The position numbers and the translations under genes are program-made. From positions 8,011,908 through 8,075,907 of the forward strand of contig OZ037771.1 of the NCBI GenBank assembly GCA_964035545.1: DNA of 64,000 nt, given 5' to 3'. This document shows positions 1-10,907 of the stretch, one piece after another (the stretch's first letter is position 1; each line of letters begins with the position of its first letter). This DNA comes from Bugula neritina. Its lineage: Eukaryota > Bryozoa > Gymnolaemata > Cheilostomatida > Bugulidae. Below the pieces are notes generated by a model, which made no database searches, was not told the DNA's origin, and was given only the letters and a program-made list of their open reading frames with translations.

Positions 1-1157
1 GACCCATCTAGAACAGCGTCGGAGGGAGCTGGAAGACATTTACCAAGAGTTACTAACTGTTCATTTCCAGTATAGTGAGATGGTGGAAAATGGTGACACA
101 TATAGTAGCTATCGTACGGTTAGTGGTTTTAATCTAAACGAAGATCTCGAAAACATTGAAGATATATATAAAGGTGCCATTAAATCTTGTTTTCATCACT
201 TAGTTAAGCATGCTGAAACTTATATTAAAAGAGCTGATGCTATTTTATCAAAATTTGAGGAAGGTGAATGTAACAAGCAACTTTCTATTGATAAAGCTGA
301 ATTGTATTTACTTAACTTTTCTGCTTACTATGAAGATTTTGATAATACTAATTTGCGTTGTTGTATTTCCAAATTGAGACAAGCTATAAAAGTATGCAAA
401 GATAACCTAGCAAGTAATCAATTTGATACTCAAGAGTATGAGTAGGGGAAGGGCATTGCTCAGTCAACATCATTCAGCCCTTCACTTGAAAGTACAAGTA
501 ACAACTTAGCAGGGTATAGAAGTGCTACTCAGGGCCAGTTAAGTAATTGTGATACATACGGTGTGTTGGCCTACAATAGTAGTATTAGAGCATGAGGTTA
601 CCCTTTACCAAACTTATATAGTGATGAAAACTTTCAACTTTCAAGTGGTAGTACATTTAGAAAATAAAAAATTTATCAAAACTCCCTTACCAACATTTAA
701 TGGGGATAGAAGGGTGTGGGAAAATTTTCGATCAATACGATGGCATTGAATGTGCTTGGGCCCTTAAGTTTTGTTTAAAAGATAAAGCATTGGATGTGGT
801 CAAACAATTTTTGTTATTCAGGGGTGTGCTTATACTGGAATATAGAATAAGTTAGATGAGATCTAACGTGACGTAAATTTAAATATATACAATGTGTGCA
901 TAGTGACCGAAAAAATTTGAAGCCAGTTCCAGAGGGAGACATGATTGAGCTAATCAAATTTGTAGACCAAGTGAAGCTAAGTTATAGTCAATTAGGTGAG
1001 GTTGCACAGATAAACGGTGTCACTATGCCTATGGTTAATGAATTGTGTGATTTGCTACCCACGTTCATTCGAAAGAAGTGGATGAGAAGGCACATCCTTT
1101 TCTTTAGATGGTCTGGCACCTCTGATTGTTTTATATTTGACAGTCTTTGACGCTTGC
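1..1157 (+). pseudogene. BEL/Pao retrotransposon gag, decayed 5' part
   Basis: Remnant of the gag region of a BEL/Pao LTR retrotransposon, open at the left window edge. One frame from base 2 to 442 gives a helical N-terminal region containing TYSSYRTVSGFNLNEDL. A second block (about 670-870) reads LPTFNGDRRVWENF and, after a frameshift, DQYDGIECAWALKFCLKDKA, the pattern of the DUF1759-type gag domain. A third block (about 905-1090) reads NLKPVPEGDMIELIKFVDQV and ends MVNELCDLLPTFIRKKW, also typical of BEL/Pao gag. Stops and frameshifts separate the blocks, so it is not functional. It is interrupted at 1157 by the Gypsy element that follows. Its integrase end is probably at 17,715-18,912 on the same strand. 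Family assignment is by motif memory only. Confidence 0.7.
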
Positions 1158-1676
1158 TGTCACAAATCTGTTGGTAGCAGTGTGACGAGTTCGAAAAGTC
1201 TGGTAGTCAGAAGTGTATAGACAAGTAGCATACAGCTTGCTAATCCAGTTGTGAGTAAATAGAGTTGTGAATAAGTAGACTTTATTTCTCTAGTAAGATA
1301 TGCACAGATGAATGTATAAAAATGAACTGATTCGTAAACACAACTGCCTCGGTATTTATAGTAAACAAAACACTCTAGAACATTCTCAAGCATTCCAGTA
1401 TAGAAGATTCTAGTAGAAAACATTCCCCACATGCCAATACTATTTATAGAAAATCAAAACAAAACAAAACATTGGAATTTCCATGGTTATTTCGCAATTA
1501 TTGCGCAACACCTTGTTTACATTGCTGGGCAGTAGTTAACATGACTAATGAAAACAATAACAATGAACAATGACCCATCTCTTTGATCAGTCTAGAATAT
1601 TTATGAACATTCGTGTATAATCATTAGGAAAAACCCGGTAAGTCTATAGGTATATGTCCACTCAGAATTTGTGACA
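1158..1676 (-). repeat. 3' LTR of the Gmr1-type element
   Basis: 519-bp terminal repeat, the downstream LTR in element orientation. It begins TGTCACAA and ends TTGTGACA, so its ends form an 8-bp near-perfect inverted repeat. No difference was seen against the copy at 6289-6807. Confidence 0.95.
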
Positions 1677-1686
1677 ACCCCCCATT
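1677..1686 (-). other. Polypurine tract of the Gmr1-type element
   Basis: Read on the - strand, AATGGGGGGT lies directly against the 3' LTR. This is the expected place and composition for the primer of plus-strand DNA synthesis. Confidence 0.75.
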
Positions 1687-1722
1687 CTAAGAGAAATTAT
1701 TTTGATAATTTCTCCTTACTAC

Positions 1723-4700
1723 TTAAAATTCTGAGTCAATTCGGCTTAGATAATCGGCTCCAACATTGTCCTTTCCTTTGATTGACTCCACCTTGATTCT
1801 GAAGTTCTGTAAATACATAGCCCATCTCATCACTCTGCTGTTCTCAAATTTGGCCTGATTGATGTACACCAGCGGTTGGTGATCAGTCTGCAGCACGAAC
1901 TCCACACCATATAAATACTGTAGATATTTCTTGACCGCCCATACCACAGCTAAGCATTCCTTCTCTATGGCTGAGTAGTTTCTCTCTCGGTCTAGTAATT
2001 TCCTACTTGCGTAACTCACAGGGAACAGCTTTCCATCCTGAGGCTGCATCAGCACTGCCCCTAGCCCAACATCTGATGCATCCGTCCTTAGCACAAACGG
2101 TTTGTGTACATCTGGCAATTTTAAAATTGGTGCACTTGTCAGCATTGTTTTTAAGGTGGTGTACGCCTTCTCTTGTGGTTCCTGCCATTTGACTTTCTTT
2201 GGTTCTCCCTTCTTTGTTAAATCTGTTAGTGGACTCGCTATAGTTGAATAATGAGGTATATATTCTCTGTAGTAACTAGTAAGTCCAATGAACGATCTCA
2301 CTTGCGTCTTATTGGTTGGCCTTGGCGCAGCCCTAATTTTCTCAATGTTGTCATCCATTGGTTTGATTTCACCCCTGTAAAGTTTATGTCCGATGAACTC
2401 CATGTTTGTTCCTCCTACTCTACATTTACTTGGTCTAACGGTAAGTCCAGCTGTGGCAAGTCGGCTGAAAACTTCTGTTAGCATTTTAACGTGTTCTTCC
2501 CAACTTTCCGTGTGCACTAGAATGTCATCAATGTAGTTGTCCACTCCTTTCAGATTTACAAAAAGTTTTCTCAACCCTCTCACCAGTGTCGCTCCAGAGT
2601 TAACCATCCCAAATGGCATCTTGATGAATTCATAATGTCCATCGGGTGTCACAAATGCAGTTTTAGGAATATCTTCTTTCTTCACTGGTATTTGCCAGTA
2701 TCCCTTGGATAAATCAAGTTTGGTAAAGTATTTATCTTTACTGAGCTTTCTGAAAACGTCATCTGTTTTCACCATTGGTTCAGGATCGAATACTGAGACT
2801 CGGTTTAGTTTGCGATAGTCTATACAAATCCTGTTGCTTCCATCCGGCTTCTTTACTATCACCGTTGGTGAGGCGTAGGGAGAGGTAGATGGCCGAATAA
2901 CACCCATCTTCAACATGTCCTCGATGTCCGCCTTGAGAGTTTCTCTTACCCTGTAGGGCAATCCATATGGTTTGGATTTCACTGGCTCATCAGTCGTGAG
3001 CTCGATAGAATGTTCTATTCCCGTTGCATTTCCTGGCAAGTCACTGAAGATACCTTCAAACTTTCTTAGTAACTCCTCCAACTGTCTTCTTTGCTGATTC
3101 TCCAGCTCTTCACCCAGAATGACATCTTTGCTTGTTTCTGTCTGCTGTTTCTTACTGTACAGGTCCAACAAATCATCTTGGCCTTCTTCTCTTTCCTCAT
3201 CATGATCAATAATTCCAGTACCAGCAGCATCTAAAGTCATCACACCTCCAACAGTCATAGGGTCGGTAGGCGTCTCCCGCTCAAAATATTTCTTCAGCAT
3301 GTTGGCATGGTATGTTCTCCTCTTGCCTCTAATGTTAATAATGTAGTCATTTAGTCTGACTTTCTCCTCAATATTGAATGGTCCTTGCCAATGCATCAGC
3401 AATTTATTTCCATCCGTAGGTAGAAGAATGAGCACTTTGTCACCAGATTTGAAGTCTCTCTGCTTAGCTTTCTTGTCAAAATAGTGTTTGTATCTTTTTT
3501 GACTGTCTTTTAGCGAAGCTAGTGCCATTTCCATCATGTCATCTAAACGCTCTCTCAATTCAAAAACATGTTGATAGCAGGTCTTGACTTCATCGGCAGT
3601 GTCTTCTTTTGTCCAAAGTTGTCGCAGGATGTACATTGGTCCACGCACAGTTCTTCCATAGAGTAACTCGAATGGGGCGAAGCCTGTTGATTCCTGTGGG
3701 ACTTCTCTATATGCAAATAGAGCCGCATTGATAAACCGATGCCACTGTCTTGGCTCTTTAGCACACAACTTTTTTAACATACTCTTGAGGGTTCCGTTGA
3801 ACTTTTCCACAAGTCCATTGGCCATTGCATGGTATGGTGAGGTAGGAAGTTGCCGCATGTCAAGTAATCTGGTAAACTCTTTCATGTAGTCTGAGATGAA
3901 TTGAGTTCCTTGATCGCTTATCACCTCCTCTGGTATCCCAACACGACTGTATATGTCAAGCAGCGCTTCAGCTACAGTAGCTGAGTCAATGTTCTTCAAT
4001 GGTGTAGCTTCAGGGTATCTTGTAGCATAGTCAACTAAAGTTAGGATGTAGCGGTGTCCTTTCTCACTTGGAGGGTTAATTGGTCCGACTAGGTCTATCG
4101 CACATCTCTTGAATGGGGTGTCAATTAGTGGTGTTTCCTGTACTGGAACTTTCATGACTGAGCCTTTTTTCACCGTCTTCTGGCAAATGTCACATGATTG
4201 ACAGAAACGTACGACATCTCCATTTAGTCCTGGCCAGAACAAGTTGGAAAGCACTCTATCAGTGGTTTTCTTTACTCCTAGGTGTCCGCTCATTATGCAG
4301 TCATGAGCTTTCTGTAGAACTTCCTTCCTCAGTGAACTGGGTACCATGAGTTGTTTAACAGGTTTTACACTGACAGACTTCGAGTCGGTGTACTCACGGT
4401 ACAGAATCTTATTCCTCACCACAAACCTAGTGATGCCTCCCTTTTTCTCCTTCACTTCTTTTGCATCGAAGAAACGCTCCAATGTGGGGTCATCCCTCTG
4501 CAGTCTGGCTATCTCATCTTTTCCTATACTTAATGGGTTAGCATTTGAATCAATCATCAGTGGTTTGTCTCCTGACTTCTCCTTGACAGCTTGAGCTCTT
4601 GTGGTTACGGCGCAGTCCTTCCAGTTTTCCAGCGGTTGGTCAGCTGATCTCGCTCCATCCACATTCCCAATAAGCAGGTCACAAATCGTCTTGTCCATTA

Positions 4701-6192
4701 CTGCAGCTTTGACGACACCATTGTAAAATGGTGAGCGCACTGAGATAAGTGCCCACTGAGCCTCTCTAACACTTGCATCAGCCATATTCAGATAAACTGA
4801 TTCTCCAGTTAAATGTTGAGGTTGCACATACTTTGCATTGACTACAATGCAACCACAGCCGGTGTCGCGCATTACAGTAGCTCGTTGGCCATTAACTTCC
4901 GCATCAAATATCGCTGTGCCCCCATCTTTGAATTTAGGTCCATTCTTGCAGACAGCAGCGTTGACAAACTTTTTACCATTAACTGTGATTTCCGTAGGTT
5001 CTTCCACCTTAGATGAGATTCTTGGATCTGTGACCACAGTCTTATCCTGAGTAGTCGCTATTGCAGCAGCAGCATGCACTGACCTTCCACCATACTTTCT
5101 GCAGTCTGAAGTATTGTGGTTGTTCATCTTGCAATGTGAACAGTACTTCTTCCCTCGCCGTGGGCAGTTGCGAGCAATGTGTGACTTATCTTTGCAGATG
5201 AAGCATGCACCATCGCTTTTACTTCCTTGTTCAGCATTCATGCTACTGGCAGGTGTGTTTTCCATCCTTTTTGTATTAGTTTTCTTTGTCTTTGCTAGTT
5301 TCCTTCCACGAGCGTGCAAGAACAGTGACGCTGCATCACACATATCCTCACTGCTGTTGTAGGAACTTTGCTTTAAATGCACAGCTAAGTCGTCTGGGCA
5401 TGATGATATAAATTGTTCAGTTGCCACTAGTTTGGCTATGTCCATGCCCCCTGAAAGCTCCACCCACTTGTGCACATAACTTTCTATCCTAGTGAACAGT
5501 TGGGCAGGAGTTTCATCCTTGTAAGCTTCTGCCTCTCTGAGCTTTTTTCTGTAGCCCTCTTGAGTCAAGTTAAAGCGCTCCAATAAGGCTTCTTTGACTT
5601 TTTTATAATCTCTACGATCGGTAGGTGACAACCGGATGTAAGCTTCTGTTGCTGTACCCCTTAGGTACTGACTGAGATGGTAGGGCCAATCTCCCTTGTC
5701 CCAGTTACATCCTTCGGCAACCCACTCGAACCGCTCTAAATAGCTATCCATTTCATCCACCTTCTCATCAAAGAATGGTATTTTTGGTTTTGGTTTGTTA
5801 GCTATTTCTAACCTGGTGCTCTCATGTCTTGAGTGCTCCAAACTTGTGTTAGCTTTCAGCTTTTCCATATCTAATTCATGTTGTTGTCTTCTCTCTTCTG
5901 CCTCCTGGTCAGCTTTTATCTTGAGTGCCATTGCCTCCTGATCAGCTTTTATCTTCATCTCCATTATGGCTTTCTCATTTTCTTGCTTGATCCTTTCCGC
6001 CTCACGCTCTAATCTACGCTCCTCTCGGTCCTTTTCTTTTTCCTCTCGGTCCTTTTCTTTTTCCTCTCGTGCCTTTTCTTTTTCCTCTTGTGCAGCAACA
6101 ATGGGTAGGTTCTTTTCAACAAAAGCTACGAGCTTGTCCTCCACCAATCCAAGATCTTTACCCATCTGTGTCACTCTCTCCAACAACGCCAT
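1723..6192 (-). CDS. Gag-Pol polyprotein (Gag-PR-IN-RT-RH), 1489 aa
   Basis: Single-ORF polyprotein. Residues 35-115 are a charged coiled coil (repeated EEKEKDR). Residues 135-300 are a capsid-like gag domain. Two CCHC zinc knuckles follow (C330-C344 and C351-x2-C-x4-H-x4-C364). The protease motif is DTG at 443-445. The integrase zinc domain has H630, H637, C667 and C670; the integrase core has D700, D760 and E796 with 35 residues between the last two. A GPF-type integrase C-terminal module starts near 935. Reverse transcriptase follows (about 1045-1300) with LDLSKGYW and YIDD at 1220-1223. RNase H ends the protein (D1371, E1412, D1437). All catalytic residues are present and there is no stop or frameshift. 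Integrase upstream of RT is the reverse of ordinary Ty3/Gypsy and matches Gmr1-like elements. The start at 6192 is the first ATG after the primer site. Confidence 0.95.
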   Translation of the reverse strand: MALLERVTQMGKDLGLVEDKLVAFVEKNLPIVAAQEEKEKAREEKEKDREEKEKDREERRLEREAERIKQENEKAIMEMKIKADQEAMALKIKADQEAEERRQQHELDMEKLKANTSLEHSRHESTRLEIANKPKPKIPFFDEKVDEMDSYLERFEWVAEGCNWDKGDWPYHLSQYLRGTATEAYIRLSPTDRRDYKKVKEALLERFNLTQEGYRKKLREAEAYKDETPAQLFTRIESYVHKWVELSGGMDIAKLVATEQFISSCPDDLAVHLKQSSYNSSEDMCDAASLFLHARGRKLAKTKKTNTKRMENTPASSMNAEQGSKSDGACFICKDKSHIARNCPRRGKKYCSHCKMNNHNTSDCRKYGGRSVHAAAAIATTQDKTVVTDPRISSKVEEPTEITVNGKKFVNAAVCKNGPKFKDGGTAIFDAEVNGQRATVMRDTGCGCIVVNAKYVQPQHLTGESVYLNMADASVREAQWALISVRSPFYNGVVKAAVMDKTICDLLIGNVDGARSADQPLENWKDCAVTTRAQAVKEKSGDKPLMIDSNANPLSIGKDEIARLQRDDPTLERFFDAKEVKEKKGGITRFVVRNKILYREYTDSKSVSVKPVKQLMVPSSLRKEVLQKAHDCIMSGHLGVKKTTDRVLSNLFWPGLNGDVVRFCQSCDICQKTVKKGSVMKVPVQETPLIDTPFKRCAIDLVGPINPPSEKGHRYILTLVDYATRYPEATPLKNIDSATVAEALLDIYSRVGIPEEVISDQGTQFISDYMKEFTRLLDMRQLPTSPYHAMANGLVEKFNGTLKSMLKKLCAKEPRQWHRFINAALFAYREVPQESTGFAPFELLYGRTVRGPMYILRQLWTKEDTADEVKTCYQHVFELRERLDDMMEMALASLKDSQKRYKHYFDKKAKQRDFKSGDKVLILLPTDGNKLLMHWQGPFNIEEKVRLNDYIINIRGKRRTYHANMLKKYFERETPTDPMTVGGVMTLDAAGTGIIDHDEEREEGQDDLLDLYSKKQQTETSKDVILGEELENQQRRQLEELLRKFEGIFSDLPGNATGIEHSIELTTDEPVKSKPYGLPYRVRETLKADIEDMLKMGVIRPSTSPYASPTVIVKKPDGSNRICIDYRKLNRVSVFDPEPMVKTDDVFRKLSKDKYFTKLDLSKGYWQIPVKKEDIPKTAFVTPDGHYEFIKMPFGMVNSGATLVRGLRKLFVNLKGVDNYIDDILVHTESWEEHVKMLTEVFSRLATAGLTVRPSKCRVGGTNMEFIGHKLYRGEIKPMDDNIEKIRAAPRPTNKTQVRSFIGLTSYYREYIPHYSTIASPLTDLTKKGEPKKVKWQEPQEKAYTTLKTMLTSAPILKLPDVHKPFVLRTDASDVGLGAVLMQPQDGKLFPVSYASRKLLDRERNYSAIEKECLAVVWAVKKYLQYLYGVEFVLQTDHQPLVYINQAKFENSRVMRWAMYLQNFRIKVESIKGKDNVGADYLSRIDSEF

Positions 6193-6268
6193 AATGTCTC
6201 AACAACTGTTAATTAATCCTGTGTATACTCACGTTGTAACTAATAACTTCCCTGTGTGCGACTGAGAC

Positions 6269-6286
6269 TTCCCGGAGCAGCCCCCA
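6269..6286 (-). other. Primer-binding site resembling tRNA-Pro
   Basis: On the - strand, two bases after the 5' LTR, the sequence reads TGGGGGCTGCTCCGGGAA. The familiar tRNA-Pro primer site is TGGGGGCTCGTCCGGGAT; three of 18 positions differ, two of them a CG to GC swap. The position is right for a primer-binding site. The tRNA-Pro assignment is an inference. Confidence 0.65.
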
Positions 6287-6288
6287 AT

Positions 6289-6807
6289 TGTCACAAATCT
6301 GTTGGTAGCAGTGTGACGAGTTCGAAAAGTCTGGTAGTCAGAAGTGTATAGACAAGTAGCATACAGCTTGCTAATCCAGTTGTGAGTAAATAGAGTTGTG
6401 AATAAGTAGACTTTATTTCTCTAGTAAGATATGCACAGATGAATGTATAAAAATGAACTGATTCGTAAACACAACTGCCTCGGTATTTATAGTAAACAAA
6501 ACACTCTAGAACATTCTCAAGCATTCCAGTATAGAAGATTCTAGTAGAAAACATTCCCCACATGCCAATACTATTTATAGAAAATCAAAACAAAACAAAA
6601 CATTGGAATTTCCATGGTTATTTCGCAATTATTGCGCAACACCTTGTTTACATTGCTGGGCAGTAGTTAACATGACTAATGAAAACAATAACAATGAACA
6701 ATGACCCATCTCTTTGATCAGTCTAGAATATTTATGAACATTCGTGTATAATCATTAGGAAAAACCCGGTAAGTCTATAGGTATATGTCCACTCAGAATT
6801 TGTGACA
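6289..6807 (-). repeat. 5' LTR of the Gmr1-type element
   Basis: 519-bp upstream LTR in element orientation, identical as read to 1158-1676. The polyprotein start codon lies about 95 bp downstream of it. Confidence 0.95.
6412..6579 (-). promoter_or_regulatory. TATA boxes and poly(A) signal inside the 5' LTR
   Basis: Two TATAAATA boxes on the - strand lie at 6572-6579 and 6484-6491. An AATAAA poly(A) signal lies at 6412-6417, about 70 bp downstream of the second box. This spacing fits a short R region starting near 6455-6460. The assignment of U3 and R is inferred from these motifs only. Confidence 0.5.
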
Positions 6808-6812
6808 CTTGC

Positions 6813-7780
6813 AAACGGCTAGTTGTAGGATTTTTGCTTTTTGCAACTAAAGGAATAGTTCTTAGTACTTGAAGTTGATGGTGCTTTATTTGATCTGAGT
6901 ATTCCACTTCTTCTTCTACGAGTAGAAATGCCATCTACTATTTCAGATTTTTCTTTAGTGGTATTTTATACATTACTCTATATAGAGTTGTCTACACTTG
7001 CACAACTCTGATCTTGGTACATGACAACAGGTAGGACTTCCTCTTCTTCTTCACTATCTGTGAAAGAGAATTCTGGTCAGGCTGCCATATCTTCTTTAGA
7101 ACTCTGGCTATCAGCCCTAAATGCAGCTAAGAGCTCTCTGCGTGCGAGAGTTGGTGCGATATCAGTCATGTGCTTGTAGTTGAGCTTTGTAAGTGTAGAT
7201 CTCGAAGACTAGTAATCTGTAATGTTTGTTGTGACCAACTTCTTTAACTTGTCAGTTCTGTCATTATATGATGAAACTGTGACATCACTGTAAGCGCTCA
7301 GCAGACTCGCTCGCTCAAATGTGATCCCTGAAAGCTTATCAGTGGCAGCAAAACTGACAGCATCAGCTTCAGTGAGCATGCCAGTTATATCCACTACTTT
7401 AACATTCACAGAGTCTCCGAATGTTTGATTGATTGTTCGAGCTTGCTCAACTATTGTCTATGAGAAGTCACGGAGTCGGTATGCAACGCCATCTCTGCCT
7501 GGTATTTCTTGTTTATTGTTTTGTGTTACTGTTTCAGCTATCAATAAAGAGAGTGAGCATGCTCAAGTTAGTTGATCAACGGAAAAGGCCAAAGCAGTGT
7601 TTTATTGCCACAATATGCAATACCATATAATATTAAAATTATTACAAATAAGTGAAACAATTGATTATTATAATTATGCACAGAAATAGTAAATCAATAA
7701 AATAACATTAGAAATAAATGCTTACATCGATATAGAACGTTTCCCGCAGAATAGAAAAGTGCTAGGTAGGTATGAATGTG
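6813..7780. other. Unassigned stretch between two Gypsy elements
   Basis: No complete gene is seen. On the - strand, 7209-7409 reads MNVKVVDITGMLTEADAVSF and onwards, and the same strand continues with interrupted coding-like blocks, one with an acidic run (SEEEEEVLP) and one with a basic run (STRRRRSGILRSN) near 6890-7090. I do not recognise the protein; it could be a host-gene relic or a retroelement segment. 7640-7780 is AT-rich. Part of this stretch may contain the 3' LTR of element C, but I could not find a matching copy to its right. Confidence 0.35.
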
Positions 7781-10680
7781 TTAAGAGGGCACATAGTCTG
7801 CCATCCAACTAGGGGGTTTCTGTTCTCTGGTTGAAAGCCGTAAGTTGTCGCTATGATTGGAACTGTTGGTGGTTTCAATATGGGTGTCGCCAGCATTTTG
7901 TTCTAGACCCTTTGCTTCCTCAGAACTCGCTGCCTCCATGACAAGCGGGTTGATATTCCCTGAGTTTCTTTGTAGGAGGTTGTTATTGAGCTGTACGGTA
8001 TAGGCTCTGCTAGTCAATTGTTTTTTGATTTATGCCTCCCGCCATTTTCTCCGGTGCTGGCTCCAGTCCCGAACAAAACTGGTTGCCCTATTTGCAGCAA
8101 TGCCAAATCTCTTGCATTGTCATTAAATCTCTGCTGCAGTCTTTCGATTGGGCTCTGCTTTTTCCACCGACCTTGATTGTTATCTGTTTCGACTTGTAGT
8201 ACAACTGATCTGGAGGGCCTTCCAATAAGTTGTTGAATTGAACTGGGCATCAGGTCTTTTTTGATGGTATTGAGATGTTTCAGGAAAACAAAGTTTGGGC
8301 TCCTTACATTTGCGGAGTATGCGTTTAATTATTTTTACAGCAGACTCTGCCTTCCCATTAGATTGAGAATGATAATGAGAGCTTGTGATGTGCCTAAAAT
8401 TCCATGATTGGCTAAAAGCAGAAAACTGGTTGACGTGAACTGTGGTTCATTGTCGGTGTGAACCTGTCTGGGTATTCCCAGGCGTCAAAAACGGCGTTTT
8501 ATAGAGTTAATTACAGTCTCTGTTGTTTGGTAGTTCAGTTGGTTGTATTCAAGGTACTCAGTCGTGTAGTCAACAATAGTAAGGTAACGAGTATGGTTGT
8601 ATTCAAATAAGTCAATTCCTACTTTTTTCAGGGTTGTTGGGGAACTTTGTGGAGTAAAAGTGTTTCCTTCTGTTGTTGGGGAGCATTCATTTGACATTTA
8701 CGACAGCTAGCAATCTTGTTTTTGATGTTAAGCCAAAAAACCGTCTGATGGCACGTCTTAGCGTGGAGTTAATCCCATTATGGCCAGTGTGAAGTAATTG
8801 GAGAAACTTTCTCTAGAGCGCCTTTGGAATAATGGCTTTTAGCCTTTTGTAAGCAATGCCACTGTCAATAAATAGTTCATCATGAAAGTGTTTGCACCTG
8901 TCATAATTTGTGCAGTTGGAAATGTTCCAGTCCTGTTTAATAAAGTTTGTCAGTGTCATAAGTTTATTGTCTTGTGTAGTAGCAGTCCTAATGTTATTAA
9001 TCAAGTCATCACAAACAGGAGCATCATTATTTAGAGAATCAATGTGGAAGATGTGTTTCGGCAGTTGTTGATAGTTGCATGGGAGAGTCAAAGTATGAGT
9101 CTCTTGAGAAAAAGTTGGCTGTGATTTGTTCAGCACCCTTTTGCCAAGTTACCTTAATGCTAGGGTATCTTTGTAAGTAAAGAAGCATAGCCTGTAACCT
9201 CCAAGATGCCTTATGAATGGGTTTACTGAAAATAGATACAAGGGGTTTGTGGTCAGTTTGTATAGTGACAGCATGGTGACCAAAGATATACTGGCCAAAG
9301 TGTTCAGCGCCAAACACTATGGCAAGGCACTCGATCTCTAGTGGTACATAGTTCTGTTTTGATTTTGTTAAACTGCAAGATGTATATGCTACAGGTTTGC
9401 CTCCTTGCATGAGTGTTGAACCCACACCAGCATTTGAAATGTCGGTATGTATAGTAACTGGCTTGTTTCAATCAAAGTATTGTAAAGTTTCCGAGTCTGT
9501 TAGTAAAGTCTTTAGTTTATTAAAGGCGTTTATTTGGTCGTCAGTCCATTTGAAATCTCGAGCATTGTCTTGTGTCAGTAGGCGTCGATTTTTTCGACGT
9601 CAGATTCCGATGCAAGATTGTTAATAAATTTTGACATGTATGTGATGTTACCAAGAAACCGCTTTACTTCTTGCAGAAATGAGGGAGGTTTCATTTTAAG
9701 AATGGCATTCATTTTGTTAGGATCTGATTTAAGTCCACTAGTTGTCAGTATGTGTCCAATGTAAGGTAGTCATCATGAAGGAAGCGGGATTTTTCTTCGT
9801 TCATTGTCAGGCCTGTCTGTTGAGCATGCTTGAAGAGCGCTTCAAGGTTGCTATCAAGCTCTTTCCTTGTCCTTTCAAAAATTAGGATGTCACTTGCAAC
9901 AATGGTGACGCCATCAAAACAAGCAAGATTTTCTGTGAGCCTTCTCTAAAATTCCTTCGGCGCGGATGCAATTCTGAAGGGTAGCCGTAAGTACTTGTAT
10001 TTCCCTATGGGAGTCCAGAAATTTGTCAAGTTCGTAAATTCTTCAGTTAGATGAATTTGATAGAAACCTTCTTTGGCATCACACAAAGACAAAAATTTAG
10101 CGCCATTTAGTTGTGGCAAAACATAATCTAATGTTGGCACGACAGCATGGTTTCGTTTAATTGCTTGATTAAGATTTTGTGGATCTATGCAAATGTGTAT
10201 TTTCCCAATAGGCTTGTGTACTGGCTGCAGATGGGCTATCCAGTTCGTAAGTGCCTCTAATTTGGTGATAATCCGGGGTTGTTCCAGTTCAAGAAGAGCA
10301 TTGACAAGATCTGATTTCATTGACAAGGGCACCTTCCGCGATCGCACTTGCACTGGTACAGTTCAGCTCGTAGCTCTATCCTATATTCCTGCTCAAATTT
10401 TCCTATTCCGGTAAATATGTTATCAAAGTCAAAATGTCTAGGCCAGTAGTGGCAAAGTTTACATTTTCACTTTTGGTGCTGGGCAGTTGTAATAGATCCA
10501 GATGCAAACATGACTTGCATGACAACAAGCTGTGTTGGGTGGTTTTCACAACTAGGAATTTTAAGGTAGTGTAATGTTCTTGCTTGTTTGTATCCGTATG
10601 CGTGTCCACCCTAGAGGTGCACACTTGCTTTGGTTATACTAAGTCAGCAGAGTATCGGTCAGTGTAAGTTTGCCATAGTC
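7781..10680 (-). pseudogene. Decayed Gypsy element C: RT, RNase H, integrase
   Basis: The pol region of an old Ty3/Gypsy element in conventional order on the - strand, broken by many frameshifts. 9946-10353 is RT (HICIDPQNLNQAIKRNH, FLSLCDAKEGFYQIHL). 9039-9425 is RNase H (GGKPVAYTSCSLTKSKQNY, IQTDHKPLVSIF). 8813-9136 holds the pre-integrase stretch. 8485-8697 is the integrase core start (VGIDLFEYNHTRYLTIVDY). 7781-8250 is the integrase C-terminal tail in two frames. 10,403-10,624 holds remains of the protease-to-RT linker. The upstream gag and protease are at 14,885-15,900, separated by the insertion of element B. It is not functional. No LTRs were found by eye. Confidence 0.8.
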
Positions 10681-10685
10681 AACAG

Positions 10686-10875
10686 TGTTGTGTTTCAAAC
10701 AGGTGTATTGATCATAAAATAATTTACAATGAAAACAGTAGAAGTGTTACTACCTTATATATTAACTTGCACAGAAAAGCTGATATAGCTGTATATAAAT
10801 AAACAAAATAAGCGCTGAAGCTAACATGAAAAAGCCATTACATCTTTTAGATTTATGCAATGTCATGCTATAACA
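10686..10875 (-). repeat. 3' LTR of element B
   Basis: 190-bp LTR, downstream in element orientation. It differs from the other copy at three positions: T/C in the TATA-proximal segment, A/C in the GCTGTATAT segment, and C/T near the outer end. Confidence 0.9.
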
Positions 10876-10885
10876 CCTCCCGACT
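10876..10885 (-). other. Polypurine tract of element B
   Basis: On the - strand, AGTCGGGAGG abuts the 3' LTR, the expected site of plus-strand priming. Confidence 0.6.
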
Positions 10886-10907
10886 AGCTTAAAGTACTAT
10901 GTCTCTT

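Larger units (their letters stand above)
1158..6807 (-). mobile_element. Complete Ty3/Gypsy LTR retrotransposon, Gmr1-type domain order
   Basis: A full-length LTR retrotransposon of 5650 bp on the - strand. It has 519-bp LTRs at both ends that read as identical by eye, TGT...ACA termini, and a perfect 5-bp target duplication CTTGC at 1153-1157 and 6808-6812. Between the LTRs lie a primer-binding site, one uninterrupted 1489-codon ORF and a polypurine tract. It is inserted in the BEL/Pao gag remnant. Identical LTRs and an intact ORF mean a recent insertion that may still be competent. The pol order (integrase before RT) is that described for Gmr1-like Ty3/Gypsy elements. Confidence 0.95.

Noticed and set aside
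1160-6563. Identical 90-codon ORFs in both LTRs of the Gmr1-type element (1160-1432 and 6291-6563)
   Set aside because: They are the same LTR sequence read by chance; the frame crosses the TATA box and the poly(A) signal and has no recognised domain.
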